Origin: Mycoavidus sp. HKI
GTDB lineage: Bacteria > Pseudomonadota > Gammaproteobacteria > Burkholderiales > Burkholderiaceae
NCBI RefSeq assembly: GCF_020023735.2
Contig: NZ_CP076444.2
Span: 759,501-823,500 of the forward strand
Reading direction: 5' to 3'
DNA: 64,000 bases
The notes below the pieces were generated by a model. That model searched no databases. It was not told the DNA's origin and saw only the letters and a program-made list of their open reading frames with translations. Both the position numbers and the translations under genes were made by a program. Of this stretch, positions 29,452-39,375 are shown piece by piece; the stretch's first letter is position 1, and each line of letters begins with the position of its first letter.

Positions 29452-32400
29452 TTACTCCCAGTGTTTTGGTTTATGGGTGAACCGACCGGTAGGCCCGAAT
29501 GCTTCTCCTGATTCTAGGAGATTACCATTCCAATATGTTTCTAGCTTTATGCCACCTCTAGGCCCCATTAGCAAAGAGTGACGTACTACAATGCCCTTTT
29601 TTCCAATACCAACAAAACTTGCGGGATTAGCATAAATTTCTGAAAAATGCCGAGAAAGATACTGCCGGGCAGCAGGGGTATCATATAGCCCAATCTGTTC
29701 GAGTTGGCGGAGCATTCCTATAGAGCGATCAGTGCTGTGCTTTCTTCCCGTTGCTTTCCCAAAGAAATACTGTAACTTTTCCTCGATTTTTGAGACATTT
29801 GCTGGCTGGCTAACCGTCGTCAGCAGCTTACCATCAGCGGCAGAAGCGCCACTCGCTTTCGCCAAGTGTTCAAACTTCGAGAGGCTAGAAAATTCTTCCA
29901 GTGTTTTCTTACCCACATGAATTCCAGCCTTGCCCAGCGATGCAGTGAACTGGGTTACCCCAACTGCCGCTATCGTTATCAAGCCTACTTGCCAAATTAA
30001 ATTGCCTAAATCCCGACCCAGTTGCACGGCATTCTGGTCGCCGCCTTTCTCCACCGCGACCTGCATCCGGCTAATTTTGGCATCTAACTCAGCAACAATC
30101 GCTTCGCCTACTTGCTGTCGTACTTCCTTGTTAGCAACAAGAGCCGCTAATCCTTTTAGGCTCTTGGGCAAGTCCGAAAAAAATTCAACTAACCCTTCTG
30201 CATCCTCCCAACCCGCTTCAGCCAAACCGCTGACAAGACCTGACATCGTCAATGCGTCTTGCTTTGCCGAAATGCCCGTCCATTTAATCATTGTCCCTGC
30301 TTTGCAGGCGAGACTATCTTCACAGGCTTCTAATTCTTTTTGGGTCTGCGCCTTTTGCTCTGTAGCCAGCCAGTTGTTTTCTATCGCTATACTCGCACTC
30401 GTCAGCGCTGAGGATGGATCCTGCCCAACGGCTGCGGCAATACCCGTGACTAAACCCGCCAATAGATTGCGTTTCGCTTCTTGCTCTTGTTGCGTTGCAT
30501 CAGAATCGGTTTTGAATAAGTTCGTCAATAAACTGGAAGTGGCTCCTCCTATCGCGCTAGCGCTTATGCTTTGATTGCTCGCGACTGCTCCGCCAGCTGC
30601 CACTAAGGCATGTAGTGTCGCATGCGCTGGACTGCCTTCTTCTAGAGCCTTAGCTTGCACCAACTGACCGATATAGCTTGTGCCTTGCTGCTGGATTAAG
30701 TTCACCACGCCGCTTTGCACGAACTGTGCGGTTGTCCCCGTTACATTGCCAGAGGCTGCCGCTGTTAACGCAGTCAATACCCGCCGGTTGAGGCCACCTG
30801 GACCCCACTTATTATTTAACGCTTTCGCTTGCACACGCAACTCAGCTGCGTCTTCCTTTAACTGCTGCCGCCGCTCCTCAGGGATCAACGCGTTTTCATT
30901 GGCGAGCGTCTCTTTATTTTTAGCTTGCTGAATTTTACGATCCGCATCTTTGGCTCTATGTTGAATGAACGTATTCACTTCCCGGCCCAAGGCCTGCACG
31001 ATCTCAAAGCCCGCTTCAATCTCAGCTTGATTAAAAATGGGCGCGAGCGCCGAATGGTTGAGCGCTGGATCGCGGTTTAGGCTGGCGAGGGTGTCCTCTG
31101 AACTTTGCCCTGTTAATGCCTTGTGCCGAGTCTCATCCGTAATCACGATCTGAGCGCCACTGAGGGTGCTCTTTGTCGTAGACGATGCGGTGCCTGAAGC
31201 ACTCATTGCAATGGGTATCGAGGGGCTGATCCCTTTCCGACTCGCCAGCTGATTGCCGCTATGCGCAGGAGTGACGGCTTCGCCAGACTGGCTCGAGCCC
31301 ACGTTTTTTCCACTTGAGCTATACCCTATGCCTAAACTTAGGCTGTGTGCATCGTACTTAGCCTGATTGATAATGTCATTGGCAACCAGAGTCGCCGTTA
31401 CAAATTGATTCTTACCTTCTGCGATTGCTCGATCTGTACTTGCAATCACCCCGCCAACAAGCTTTGTATCGCCTTCAACCTCAATTTGAAAACCTCCGTC
31501 ACCGGCTTGTATGCCTGTTTGCTCCGCTACGCTCCGATAAGTACTGTCTATTTTTTGTTGCGAGAAGTTAATGCTGACCGCAGAAGTGGGTCCTGCCGTG
31601 GCGCTGCCACTGATACTTTGATAGTGGCTGTTATAGCTATTTGTGTTCTGCACGCTTTCAATTTCAAGATCACCCTCGATTCTGGCTTCGACTTGCTGAC
31701 CAGAGAGCTGAGCGCCTTTTAAGTGGACATCGCTTTGCGCGTTTAACATCAGTGTGCGACCCGCTTTGATCTGAGCCGGTGTATGGCTGACTTCAATGCC
31801 ATCTGTGTGGCCACGCCCAAGACTGAGTGTGGCGGATGCCCCCACTGAGTTCTGGGTGCCGAATGTGGCTGCCATTCCTACCGCGCTACTCTGGTTATGG
31901 CGTTCACTGTGCTGGCTAAAGGTATTCAGCGCTGCCTCAACATTCAGTGGACCTTCTATGTTGAGTTCGACATCGTGCTTGGCTTCAATCTGAGAGCCGA
32001 TGACAGCGAGGGTTGACTCTTCACCTAAACCTTTCATATCCAAGCGCACAGTGCCGCCAGCTTTGATCGCACTGCCTAACGCTGTGGTGCTCAGCTGGGT
32101 TTGCTGGAACTCCTGATGACTCTCACCTATCATCGCGCTGACGGTAACGCCGCCGGCGGCTTTAGGATCCGCTTGGATCGCATCGTAGGCGTTTTTAGCC
32201 GCGAGCGCGCCAGCGCCAGCGGCTAACGCATGCATGCGTGGGTCACTCACTTGCGTGCTGGCTTGAAGCATTTGCTGGCCTGTTTGCGCTGCTGCAATCA
32301 CGGGTGCGCTGACTGAGACGGTCAAACCGGATTGATGCCATTCGTTATGCTGCCAGCGTCGGCCTTGTTCATAGACCGGAACGACGGTGCCTTTGAGTGC

Positions 32401-35400
32401 TTTCCCCTCGATATTGCCCTCAGGTGCTACCAGCTGGCTGCCGCTTTGGTGATATTCGCGGCCCGCGATGGCCTGGATGTAACCCGAGACACTGCCAATA
32501 ACGGTGCCTATATGCGGAGTGCTTTCGCCTTCAAATTCATCTTTTTGTTGGCGCTCGCCAATGGTAAAACCCAAACTGCCGCTGTCCAATAAGCCAGAAC
32601 GCTCTTTGACTGAATAATGGCTCGCTTTCTCAATCTGCTGGGCAGCGTTTAGGTTGATGTCATTGTCAGCGTACAAACCCACAGCGCGCATGCCAATGAT
32701 ATTTGAGCCCGTCACACTGAGATCATGCCCAGCCTCCATCTTGACGGTATCGCCCGAAAAAGTACTGCTCAATGCTTGTTTTCTATATAGTTTGTTTTGC
32801 GTTAATTCACTCGAAGAAGAGAAAAAATTGTCCGATTCATAGTGGTGAGATTCAGCAAAATCGAGTTCTTCGTGGGCTGCCGTCACCTTAATATCCCGAT
32901 CAGCTTTGACGGAAAGTGCTTCCCCTACATTCACATGAGCGCCAACCGCATGAATATCTCGACCTGCCTTGAGTTCAAGTGCTCCACCGGTTTGAATGAG
33001 AGAGCCTACTTCTGTTTTTTTGCTTACGCTTAACCAATTACGCTCATCCCAGGTTAGCTGGTGCTGAGCGCCTACCGTGGCTGTGCCTAACGTTAGGTCA
33101 CCTCTGGCTTCTAAGCTAGCATTTTCATCCATCTTGATTTGAGTCGCCGCCAGATGGATGTCGGACTCGGCATACGCTTGCAGTTGCTCTGTTCGAACTT
33201 CGGTGATGCCATCTAGAGATGTCTGGCTGCCGCTGACGGCATGGGTCGTTTGGGTTTGGCTCTGGAGATGGATATCATGGCCGGCTTTTAGGGTGATTTT
33301 TTTGACGGCAATCAGCTGGCCAGCACGGCTATCGATATTATGGCTCGCCTGCATCGATAGGGTGTCCAAGCTGACGATTGCGCCGCGCTGGTTATCAATA
33401 TGGCGTGCATTGAGATTCACATTACCTCGGCTGATCATCGTGCCAGCATTTTTTAGGGGATGATCGCTATGCAGTTCAATGGCGTTAGCTGAAATCAGCG
33501 AGCCGCTCAGAGGGACCGGGCTGGCGTCGTTTTTAGCCAGATAGAGTTTGGGCATCATGACCGTCTGTTCTGAGCCATCGGGTAATTTGACGCTTTGATT
33601 CACCATCCAGACTGGGCTCGCGGTTAAAGCGGCAATTTGCTGTGGCGTGGGTTCTATACCTAGCGTCAGATTATGCTGCTTGGCCCAGTTTGCGCCTCTA
33701 TGCATTAACGCTTTGAATTCAGTAATCGGGTTTCGATAGCCGGATAGATAGTAGTGACCCGTCAAGCCAATGATCTGATCGCGAATCAATTGCTGTTCAT
33801 AAAACCCATCCCCTAAGCGCTTGGGCACAAGTTTGGGATCGAGGTTGAGTAATTGCAGCAATAAATCGCTGGAAACGCTGTCGCTGCTGCGTGCAAAACG
33901 GGGATCGGTTTGAATCAGAGGTTGATTAGGATCGAGGTTAAGGCGATGCAAGCCGCTGTTGAAGAACAGTTGGAAGCCCGTTAGGTTAGGAGGACTCACT
34001 TTTACTGTTATGGATGGCTGTTCAATGAGCACCGTCCCCGCATCCTGCCGCCAGGACGCGATATTCAAATTGTACTTTTCTGCATTGCTCATATGGTAGG
34101 GCGTAAGTCCATGAGTACTGCGCTTCCAGCCCCGACTGAACATTCCGCCATGCCAATCTAGTCTTGAGTATTGACTTGTACCTTGATCGTTGGTGACCCG
34201 TTGGCCCACCGCATCATGGTTTTCAATCTGACCCGGTCTATCTTCCAAATCAAAAGTGCTGAGCAGGCCAGCCGCGATAATCTGGCTTTTATTGTTGATC
34301 ACCTTTCCTGACAATCGCATCGCCTCGCCCGCTTGAATTTTGCCGGGTTCGCTATGTGTGACCTTCGTCTTCGTCACCGTGCGTTCATAGTTAAAGTGCG
34401 TAAAATCAGCGAATTTGGTCTCATCCGGGTTCGTGCCTCGCAGAGCGAGGCGCCATCCATCAGCGTCCACCCATTCGACATTCTCTTTACTATGGCGAAT
34501 GGATTGATTCTCCGGTTGATATTCGTCGACTTTTTGCTGATCAATCACTTCTTCTTCAATCTCGAATCTCCCGTTTTCATTTCTCAGCTCTTGTGCATCG
34601 ATTGAGAGATCGTCGCATGCCTCAATCCTCGAACCTTTATTGAGGATATGTTCACTAATGCCCTGTACTTTGAATTGCGCATTCAGTTCACCCCCAATAG
34701 TCAAGTTGCTGAAGCTATAGAGCGAGCCATGTTGCAGATTGGTAAGGTTCTTGATACCGAGCCAAAGATTTTTTTGCGCAAAGATCCAGCCATTATCATT
34801 GATCAAAGAAGCGCCGAGCTGATCACGTGCACCAATTGAAACCGTATCGCCAGTAATTACGGCCTTATTTTGTTGAAGTGAATTTGTCGGAGGAAGCCAA
34901 TTTGTCTCGTTTATTAGCTCGTTACCCTCGATCAAGGCCTGGCCCTTGGCGTGTATGCGGCCTTCGTTGTTCAAAGAATGAACTAAAACGCGGAGATCTC
35001 CCTCACTGTCTAAAATGCCATTCTCCGAATTTTCAAAATGCCCTGCTGCTATGGACAAGGTATCACTTGCGGATATCGTACCATCCCCATTTTGGAAAAA
35101 ATCTCTTGTTTTCAGAGTCACGCTCTTGCCTACAATTGCACCTCCACTATTGTAGATCTCTAGCCTTCCCAGCAAGTTCCGGTATTCATTACTGATCAGA
35201 CCGCCTTGTGAACCATATTCATCGCTACTGGTTCCGCCTGAGAAAATCTTTATTTCACCGGCTCCAGTCTGAAGGATTTGCCCCGCTTCGTTTATCACTC
35301 TTTGCGCATGCATTTCAAGCATACTCTGGTGATGAGCAGCGTGAATGGGGCTGTGTGTGTTGCTTGGAGTCTGTGCGTTGGGTTTTTCATCCCCCCCTAC

Positions 35401-37059
35401 GATAATGAACCCTTTGCTGTTATTTAGATGATAGGTGTCAATCTCGATTTTCTGGCTCGCCGATAACGTTCCAGAGGTATTATTGATTAATTTAGAGGCT
35501 TCTATTTTGAGCGCTTGATTCGATAGAATGCTCCCCTTTTCATGATTCAATATTTCAGAAGCGTTGACGGTAATAGAGCCTTTGCCACTGATTATTCCTG
35601 CCCCTTTCGCCCTGTCAGGATTGCGGTTCACTATGGATTTGTGAGCAACAATTTGGATTGCTCCTGCGCCAGTATGAATTATGCGGCCTGCACTATTGTC
35701 AATGGTGTTGGCCTTCATATCCAATACGCTTTGATCTCCTTCAATTTCTATATGTCCCAAAGTATTGTTCAGTTCTTTACTCTCTAGGACAAGATTTGCA
35801 CTCGCGGTGATTTGCCCATTTTGATTATTCAAATGATCGGCTTGGATCGATAGCTTATCTATTGATTCAATGGTAGAAGAGGTGGCATTGGTTAGGCGCT
35901 GTGCGGAACCTTTTACTTTGTGTTGGGCATTGAGGGGACTGCCGATTGTCAATTCGCCATCGCTATGCACTAAGCCATGTTCTTGGTTGTGTAGGGTCTG
36001 CGCTCCGATGGTAAGCTGGTGGCGCGCCATGATCACCCCGGCTTGATGTTCATCCGTATCCTCGGTGCCATCATTGATCAGGCTCTGTGCACTAATAGCC
36101 ACGGTGCTGCCTTGGATCACCCCGCGGTTTTTGAGCTGATCGTGTAGGGTGAGCGTCAGACCTCGCCCGTCGATCAAAGCGTTTGCTTGATTCTCCAGTT
36201 TTTTTCCTAACAACGAGAGATCGCGCTGAGCACGGAGTGTGCCGGCATTGTCTAAGCGATCAGCTTCTAGTGTTACATCACCGCTTGATTGAATCTGATG
36301 ACTCGAGTTGTATAAGAGAGCCGCTTTAATTCTTAGGTGTTCATTAGTGTGTACTTTGGCGTTCTTTGTGAATTTCAGCCACCCCGCGCTGACCTGGTCT
36401 AATTTAGGCAGATTTTGCCCAATCTGAATGCTCGCTGCTGGCTGAGTGGCAATCACCGGGACGCCTAACTTCGTATAATTGACTTGATGCTTGCCAGTGC
36501 TAATGTTGATTGTATTAGCCTGCAACTCTCCATCTATTTTGACGGAATAGGCGATGAGATCAATTTGATCAAACTGCTTAAGCTTTGCGACACTTTTGAT
36601 TGTAATGTGGCCTTTTTTGCTCACGAGAAATGCGTCAAGATTGCCATCGCTGCCGATAATAGGCTCACCCGTCGCAAATATGATGCGGCTGGTATTGAGG
36701 AAATTGCATCCCCATAAATGCATGCCATTCGCATTGGAGAAGGCTAGTTGGGCTCGTTGTCCTGCGATTTTTACAGTGCCATCGAACTTAGAGGGTTTGT
36801 ACCCTATGGTCTTATTCAAGATCATCCGCGTAGCAGGGCCATTCTGTAGGACTATGCCTGAGGAGGTAACTTCGAACTCTTGATACGAGTTATACGAGAT
36901 GCCCGCTGAATTGGGCTGGGCAATATCAACAGTGAGAGGATGCGTCGCCGTATGAGTATCCGTTGTGGTGTGCCTCTGCTCATTGGATGAAGTGGAGGCG
37001 GTGGGAACCTGTTGGGCCGATATCGCGTTAACTACTTTCAACATCATTAATACCCCCAT
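29452..37059 (-). CDS. Filamentous-hemagglutinin/CdiA-like polymorphic toxin
   Basis: A 2535-residue two-partner-secretion exoprotein. The TPS domain lies near residues 40-140 (LTVDIAQPNSAGISYNSYQE, AGQRAQLAFSNANGMHLWGC). Long arrays of FHA-1/FHA-2 hemagglutinin repeats follow (ERLDNAGTL-like units), then a pretoxin segment ending with IENNWLA at about residue 2226, a variant of the VENN motif, and a 300-residue C-terminal region. The last 110 residues (from KIEEKLQYFFGKATG) look like the exchangeable toxin; I do not recognise its activity. The N-terminus is odd: only MGVLMMLKVVNAISAQQ precedes the mature region, with no extended signal peptide, and no cdiB transporter gene is in the window. 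It lies 118 bp from the 3' end of a group II intron. Confidence 0.85.
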   Translation of the reverse strand: MGVLMMLKVVNAISAQQVPTASTSSNEQRHTTTDTHTATHPLTVDIAQPNSAGISYNSYQEFEVTSSGIVLQNGPATRMILNKTIGYKPSKFDGTVKIAGQRAQLAFSNANGMHLWGCNFLNTSRIIFATGEPIIGSDGNLDAFLVSKKGHITIKSVAKLKQFDQIDLIAYSVKIDGELQANTINISTGKHQVNYTKLGVPVIATQPAASIQIGQNLPKLDQVSAGWLKFTKNAKVHTNEHLRIKAALLYNSSHQIQSSGDVTLEADRLDNAGTLRAQRDLSLLGKKLENQANALIDGRGLTLTLHDQLKNRGVIQGSTVAISAQSLINDGTEDTDEHQAGVIMARHQLTIGAQTLHNQEHGLVHSDGELTIGSPLNAQHKVKGSAQRLTNATSSTIESIDKLSIQADHLNNQNGQITASANLVLESKELNNTLGHIEIEGDQSVLDMKANTIDNSAGRIIHTGAGAIQIVAHKSIVNRNPDRAKGAGIISGKGSITVNASEILNHEKGSILSNQALKIEASKLINNTSGTLSASQKIEIDTYHLNNSKGFIIVGGDEKPNAQTPSNTHSPIHAAHHQSMLEMHAQRVINEAGQILQTGAGEIKIFSGGTSSDEYGSQGGLISNEYRNLLGRLEIYNSGGAIVGKSVTLKTRDFFQNGDGTISASDTLSIAAGHFENSENGILDSEGDLRVLVHSLNNEGRIHAKGQALIEGNELINETNWLPPTNSLQQNKAVITGDTVSIGARDQLGASLINDNGWIFAQKNLWLGIKNLTNLQHGSLYSFSNLTIGGELNAQFKVQGISEHILNKGSRIEACDDLSIDAQELRNENGRFEIEEEVIDQQKVDEYQPENQSIRHSKENVEWVDADGWRLALRGTNPDETKFADFTHFNYERTVTKTKVTHSEPGKIQAGEAMRLSGKVINNKSQIIAAGLLSTFDLEDRPGQIENHDAVGQRVTNDQGTSQYSRLDWHGGMFSRGWKRSTHGLTPYHMSNAEKYNLNIASWRQDAGTVLIEQPSITVKVSPPNLTGFQLFFNSGLHRLNLDPNQPLIQTDPRFARSSDSVSSDLLLQLLNLDPKLVPKRLGDGFYEQQLIRDQIIGLTGHYYLSGYRNPITEFKALMHRGANWAKQHNLTLGIEPTPQQIAALTASPVWMVNQSVKLPDGSEQTVMMPKLYLAKNDASPVPLSGSLISANAIELHSDHPLKNAGTMISRGNVNLNARHIDNQRGAIVSLDTLSMQASHNIDSRAGQLIAVKKITLKAGHDIHLQSQTQTTHAVSGSQTSLDGITEVRTEQLQAYAESDIHLAATQIKMDENASLEARGDLTLGTATVGAQHQLTWDERNWLSVSKKTEVGSLIQTGGALELKAGRDIHAVGAHVNVGEALSVKADRDIKVTAAHEELDFAESHHYESDNFFSSSSELTQNKLYRKQALSSTFSGDTVKMEAGHDLSVTGSNIIGMRAVGLYADNDINLNAAQQIEKASHYSVKERSGLLDSGSLGFTIGERQQKDEFEGESTPHIGTVIGSVSGYIQAIAGREYHQSGSQLVAPEGNIEGKALKGTVVPVYEQGRRWQHNEWHQSGLTVSVSAPVIAAAQTGQQMLQASTQVSDPRMHALAAGAGALAAKNAYDAIQADPKAAGGVTVSAMIGESHQEFQQTQLSTTALGSAIKAGGTVRLDMKGLGEESTLAVIGSQIEAKHDVELNIEGPLNVEAALNTFSQHSERHNQSSAVGMAATFGTQNSVGASATLSLGRGHTDGIEVSHTPAQIKAGRTLMLNAQSDVHLKGAQLSGQQVEARIEGDLEIESVQNTNSYNSHYQSISGSATAGPTSAVSINFSQQKIDSTYRSVAEQTGIQAGDGGFQIEVEGDTKLVGGVIASTDRAIAEGKNQFVTATLVANDIINQAKYDAHSLSLGIGYSSSGKNVGSSQSGEAVTPAHSGNQLASRKGISPSIPIAMSASGTASSTTKSTLSGAQIVITDETRHKALTGQSSEDTLASLNRDPALNHSALAPIFNQAEIEAGFEIVQALGREVNTFIQHRAKDADRKIQQAKNKETLANENALIPEERRQQLKEDAAELRVQAKALNNKWGPGGLNRRVLTALTAAASGNVTGTTAQFVQSGVVNLIQQQGTSYIGQLVQAKALEEGSPAHATLHALVAAGGAVASNQSISASAIGGATSSLLTNLFKTDSDATQQEQEAKRNLLAGLVTGIAAAVGQDPSSALTSASIAIENNWLATEQKAQTQKELEACEDSLACKAGTMIKWTGISAKQDALTMSGLVSGLAEAGWEDAEGLVEFFSDLPKSLKGLAALVANKEVRQQVGEAIVAELDAKISRMQVAVEKGGDQNAVQLGRDLGNLIWQVGLITIAAVGVTQFTASLGKAGIHVGKKTLEEFSSLSKFEHLAKASGASAADGKLLTTVSQPANVSKIEEKLQYFFGKATGRKHSTDRSIGMLRQLEQIGLYDTPAARQYLSRHFSEIYANPASFVGIGKKGIVVRHSLLMGPRGGIKLETYWNGNLLESGEAFGPTGRFTHKPKHWE

Positions 37060-37177
37060 TCAGAACTGGCAAACCCGTTTGAATGCTGTTCTGAGTCAGT
37101 CATTTAACCAAATACGAGCAATGCTCGCGGCGGAACATCAGAGGCCATGAATACAGCCCAAATAAGTTAAGCGTTGA

Positions 37178-39375
37178 GTGTCGAGTAAAAGCGAAGCATT
37201 GCTACTTCGCTCTCCTCCAAGAACCGTGCATGCGAATCACTCCGCACACGGCTCAAGCAATTCGTCAGCCCCAGACTCTGGAACCGGGCAGTATTACAGA
37301 GATTGAGTTTGGCGTCGGTTAAAGTAGGAAGACCAGACCGGATCAAAGGGATTCGCGGCGCTTTGTATTTTGACGTGCCTACGAATAGGGACGGTGTTAG
37401 CCTGGAAGAGTTCGGTAAGGTGCAAACCCTGACCGGAGCAACTCTTCGTAGCAAATACCCAGCTACGGTTCCCGATGGTCTGGAAATACTTCTTTATAAT
37501 CCATTTGACTGCTTTGTTAGGATGTCGGCGTTTTGCCCATTTCCATAGGATTTGCCAAATGTGAGCGTCTATCCGTGAGAAGGTGTGCTTGGACACTACG
37601 TGGCGATGATACATTGCCCAGCCCCGAATGATCGGGTTCAGTATCATGATCATCACCTCTTGCGTGGCGCTGCGGCACCTTCTAACGATTTCTCGGACCT
37701 TATCCAGAAGTGATTTAACACTTTTCTTTGCGGGTTTGATGAGTAACTTGCCCGAGTACTTGCGTACATTTTGGCCGAGGAAGTCGAACCCATCCGAGAT
37801 GTGAGTGATCTTGGTTTTCTCTTCTGAGAGTTCCAGTCCACGCGCAGCCATAAATTGCCTGATCGCAGGGAGTATTTTGTGTTGTAGAATCTCTTGCGAG
37901 ATTCCGGTGACCACGAAGTCATCTGCATAACGGATGACGTTGAGTTTTGCTTGTCGGCGGGCGTATTCGGATAGACCTACGCTTGCGTAAACAGCTGCCT
38001 CTAAACCATCCAACGTCATATTCGCTAGTACGGGTGAGAGGATACCGCCTTGCGGAACTCCATCCGTGCTATTGAACAGGGTATCTTCACTGATATATCC
38101 GGCTTGAAGCCACTTACGCAGGAGCTGCTTGTCCATTGGGATGTTTTCTAAAAGCCACGATTTGCTGATGTTATCGAAACAGCCGCGGATATCGCCTTCT
38201 AGAATCCACTCTGCCGAGGATTGCCTAGCGAGAGCGATGAAACAGTGTTCTATGGCGTCTGCAGTCGAGCGATAGGGCCGAAACCCATATGAGTTTGGGT
38301 CTGCTGTGCACTCTGCAATAGGTTCCAGAGCGAGCTTCCATAAAGCTTGCATCGCTCGGCACCGCATGCAGGGAATGCTCAGCGGACGCTTCAGGCCGTT
38401 GCTCTTGGGAATGTAAATACGCCGTAGTGGCATGGCACGATATCCGTGGTGCCGCAACAAGCCCATTCCTTTCCATTTGGCCGCTGAAGTTGACCAAATC
38501 TTGCCGTCAACTCCTGGCGTCCTTTTACCTCTGTTTTCCGTCACTCGTTTCACGGCGAGCATCTTGCCGCTGTACGAGCGGGTCAGCAGATGTTGTAGTG
38601 CTTTTGCTTTACCCCATCTGCCTTCCAATACTGCCTTAGCGATACGCGCCTGAAGTCGCTTCACTTCCGCCATAATGTGGGGCCAATTGGCTTGTTCCCA
38701 CTTCAAGGCTTCGCGCACAGGCGCACCATTGCCGACGCCTTTCGCTTGCGCTGAGGTGTCGAGCTCTGTCATCTGCATTCCTGTGTGTAACGATTGGTCA
38801 AGTTATCTCGCTATGAATTGCTAAGCGGAAGTTGGCTCACTTTCGTGCCGGACTATATTGCAGTCCGTATCCAACCCATTACAGATTGGCATGCTTTTTT
38901 CCGCTATCCTCTGCCCGCAGCGCCAACAGCTTTCCTTGCGGTTTGCCTGCCGTTTCCGGCAGCGTTACGGGTTTACCCTGTTTCGTTTGAACTTCAGTGC
39001 GTGTCGGACCCCTCCTATATGCCGACGGTTGTACGTCCATGTTGATCGAAAGTTAAGCGACCAATCCTAACCGCTTACCTTGTTGGTTCAGGCCCAGCAC
39101 TTTTGGCCTGTTGGATGTTACGGCACTTGCAGAGGTTCACTTATGTTGGTCGTATTCACACATCCCTAGCCCCTCTCCGCTTTAGTGCTAGCAGATTCGG
39201 CTTTGCTTCACAGCGCGGCCTACCGATATCTCGGTGGTTACATTGTCTTCGGAGCTTCACACCGGACCGTTGCCAGCCCCGCATGTCCGAGTAGGGAACG
39301 GTTGATGGAGCAGCCGGTCTCGTCCAGTTGTACTATTACTGTGAGACAGAGGTTCAAACGACTTTCAGGTCGCAC
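37178..39375 (-). mobile_element. Group II intron (complete RNA ends, maturase ORF inside)
   Basis: The intron reads on the minus strand from the consensus 5' end GTGCGACCTGAAAGTCG (39375 downward) to domain VI ending CGACAC at 37178. Domain V is the 34-nt GAGCCGTGTGCGGAGTGATT... hairpin (near 37219-37252), and domain VI has a bulged A eight bases before the end. The 5' exon ends AAGTTA, and its complement TAACTT occurs in domain I (39050-39055), a good EBS1 candidate. The 2.2-kb length with the ORF in domain IV is normal. Between 38779 and 39375 only intron RNA is found. Confidence 0.9.
37294..38778 (-). CDS. ltrA: Group II intron reverse transcriptase/maturase
   Basis: The 494-residue protein contains RT domains 0-7 (TPGVDGKIW, RRIYIPKSNGLKRPLSIP, YGFRPYRSTADAI, GDIRGCFDNI, GVPQGGILSPVLANM, IRYADDFVVTG with the YADD active site) followed by the maturase X domain (GWAMYHRHVVSKHTF). 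The end (RHVKIQSAANPFDPVWSSYF) reaches the point where related proteins continue into an HNH endonuclease, but here the frame stops. The endonuclease domain appears absent, so the RT/maturase could still splice but retrohoming may be limited. Confidence 0.93.
   Translation of the reverse strand: MQMTELDTSAQAKGVGNGAPVREALKWEQANWPHIMAEVKRLQARIAKAVLEGRWGKAKALQHLLTRSYSGKMLAVKRVTENRGKRTPGVDGKIWSTSAAKWKGMGLLRHHGYRAMPLRRIYIPKSNGLKRPLSIPCMRCRAMQALWKLALEPIAECTADPNSYGFRPYRSTADAIEHCFIALARQSSAEWILEGDIRGCFDNISKSWLLENIPMDKQLLRKWLQAGYISEDTLFNSTDGVPQGGILSPVLANMTLDGLEAAVYASVGLSEYARRQAKLNVIRYADDFVVTGISQEILQHKILPAIRQFMAARGLELSEEKTKITHISDGFDFLGQNVRKYSGKLLIKPAKKSVKSLLDKVREIVRRCRSATQEVMIMILNPIIRGWAMYHRHVVSKHTFSRIDAHIWQILWKWAKRRHPNKAVKWIIKKYFQTIGNRSWVFATKSCSGQGLHLTELFQANTVPIRRHVKIQSAANPFDPVWSSYFNRRQTQSL

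Noticed and set aside
29732..36883. Many plus-strand open frames opposite the CdiA-like gene
   Set aside because: They have no ribosome sites or recognisable domains and are shadows of a long repetitive coding sequence.
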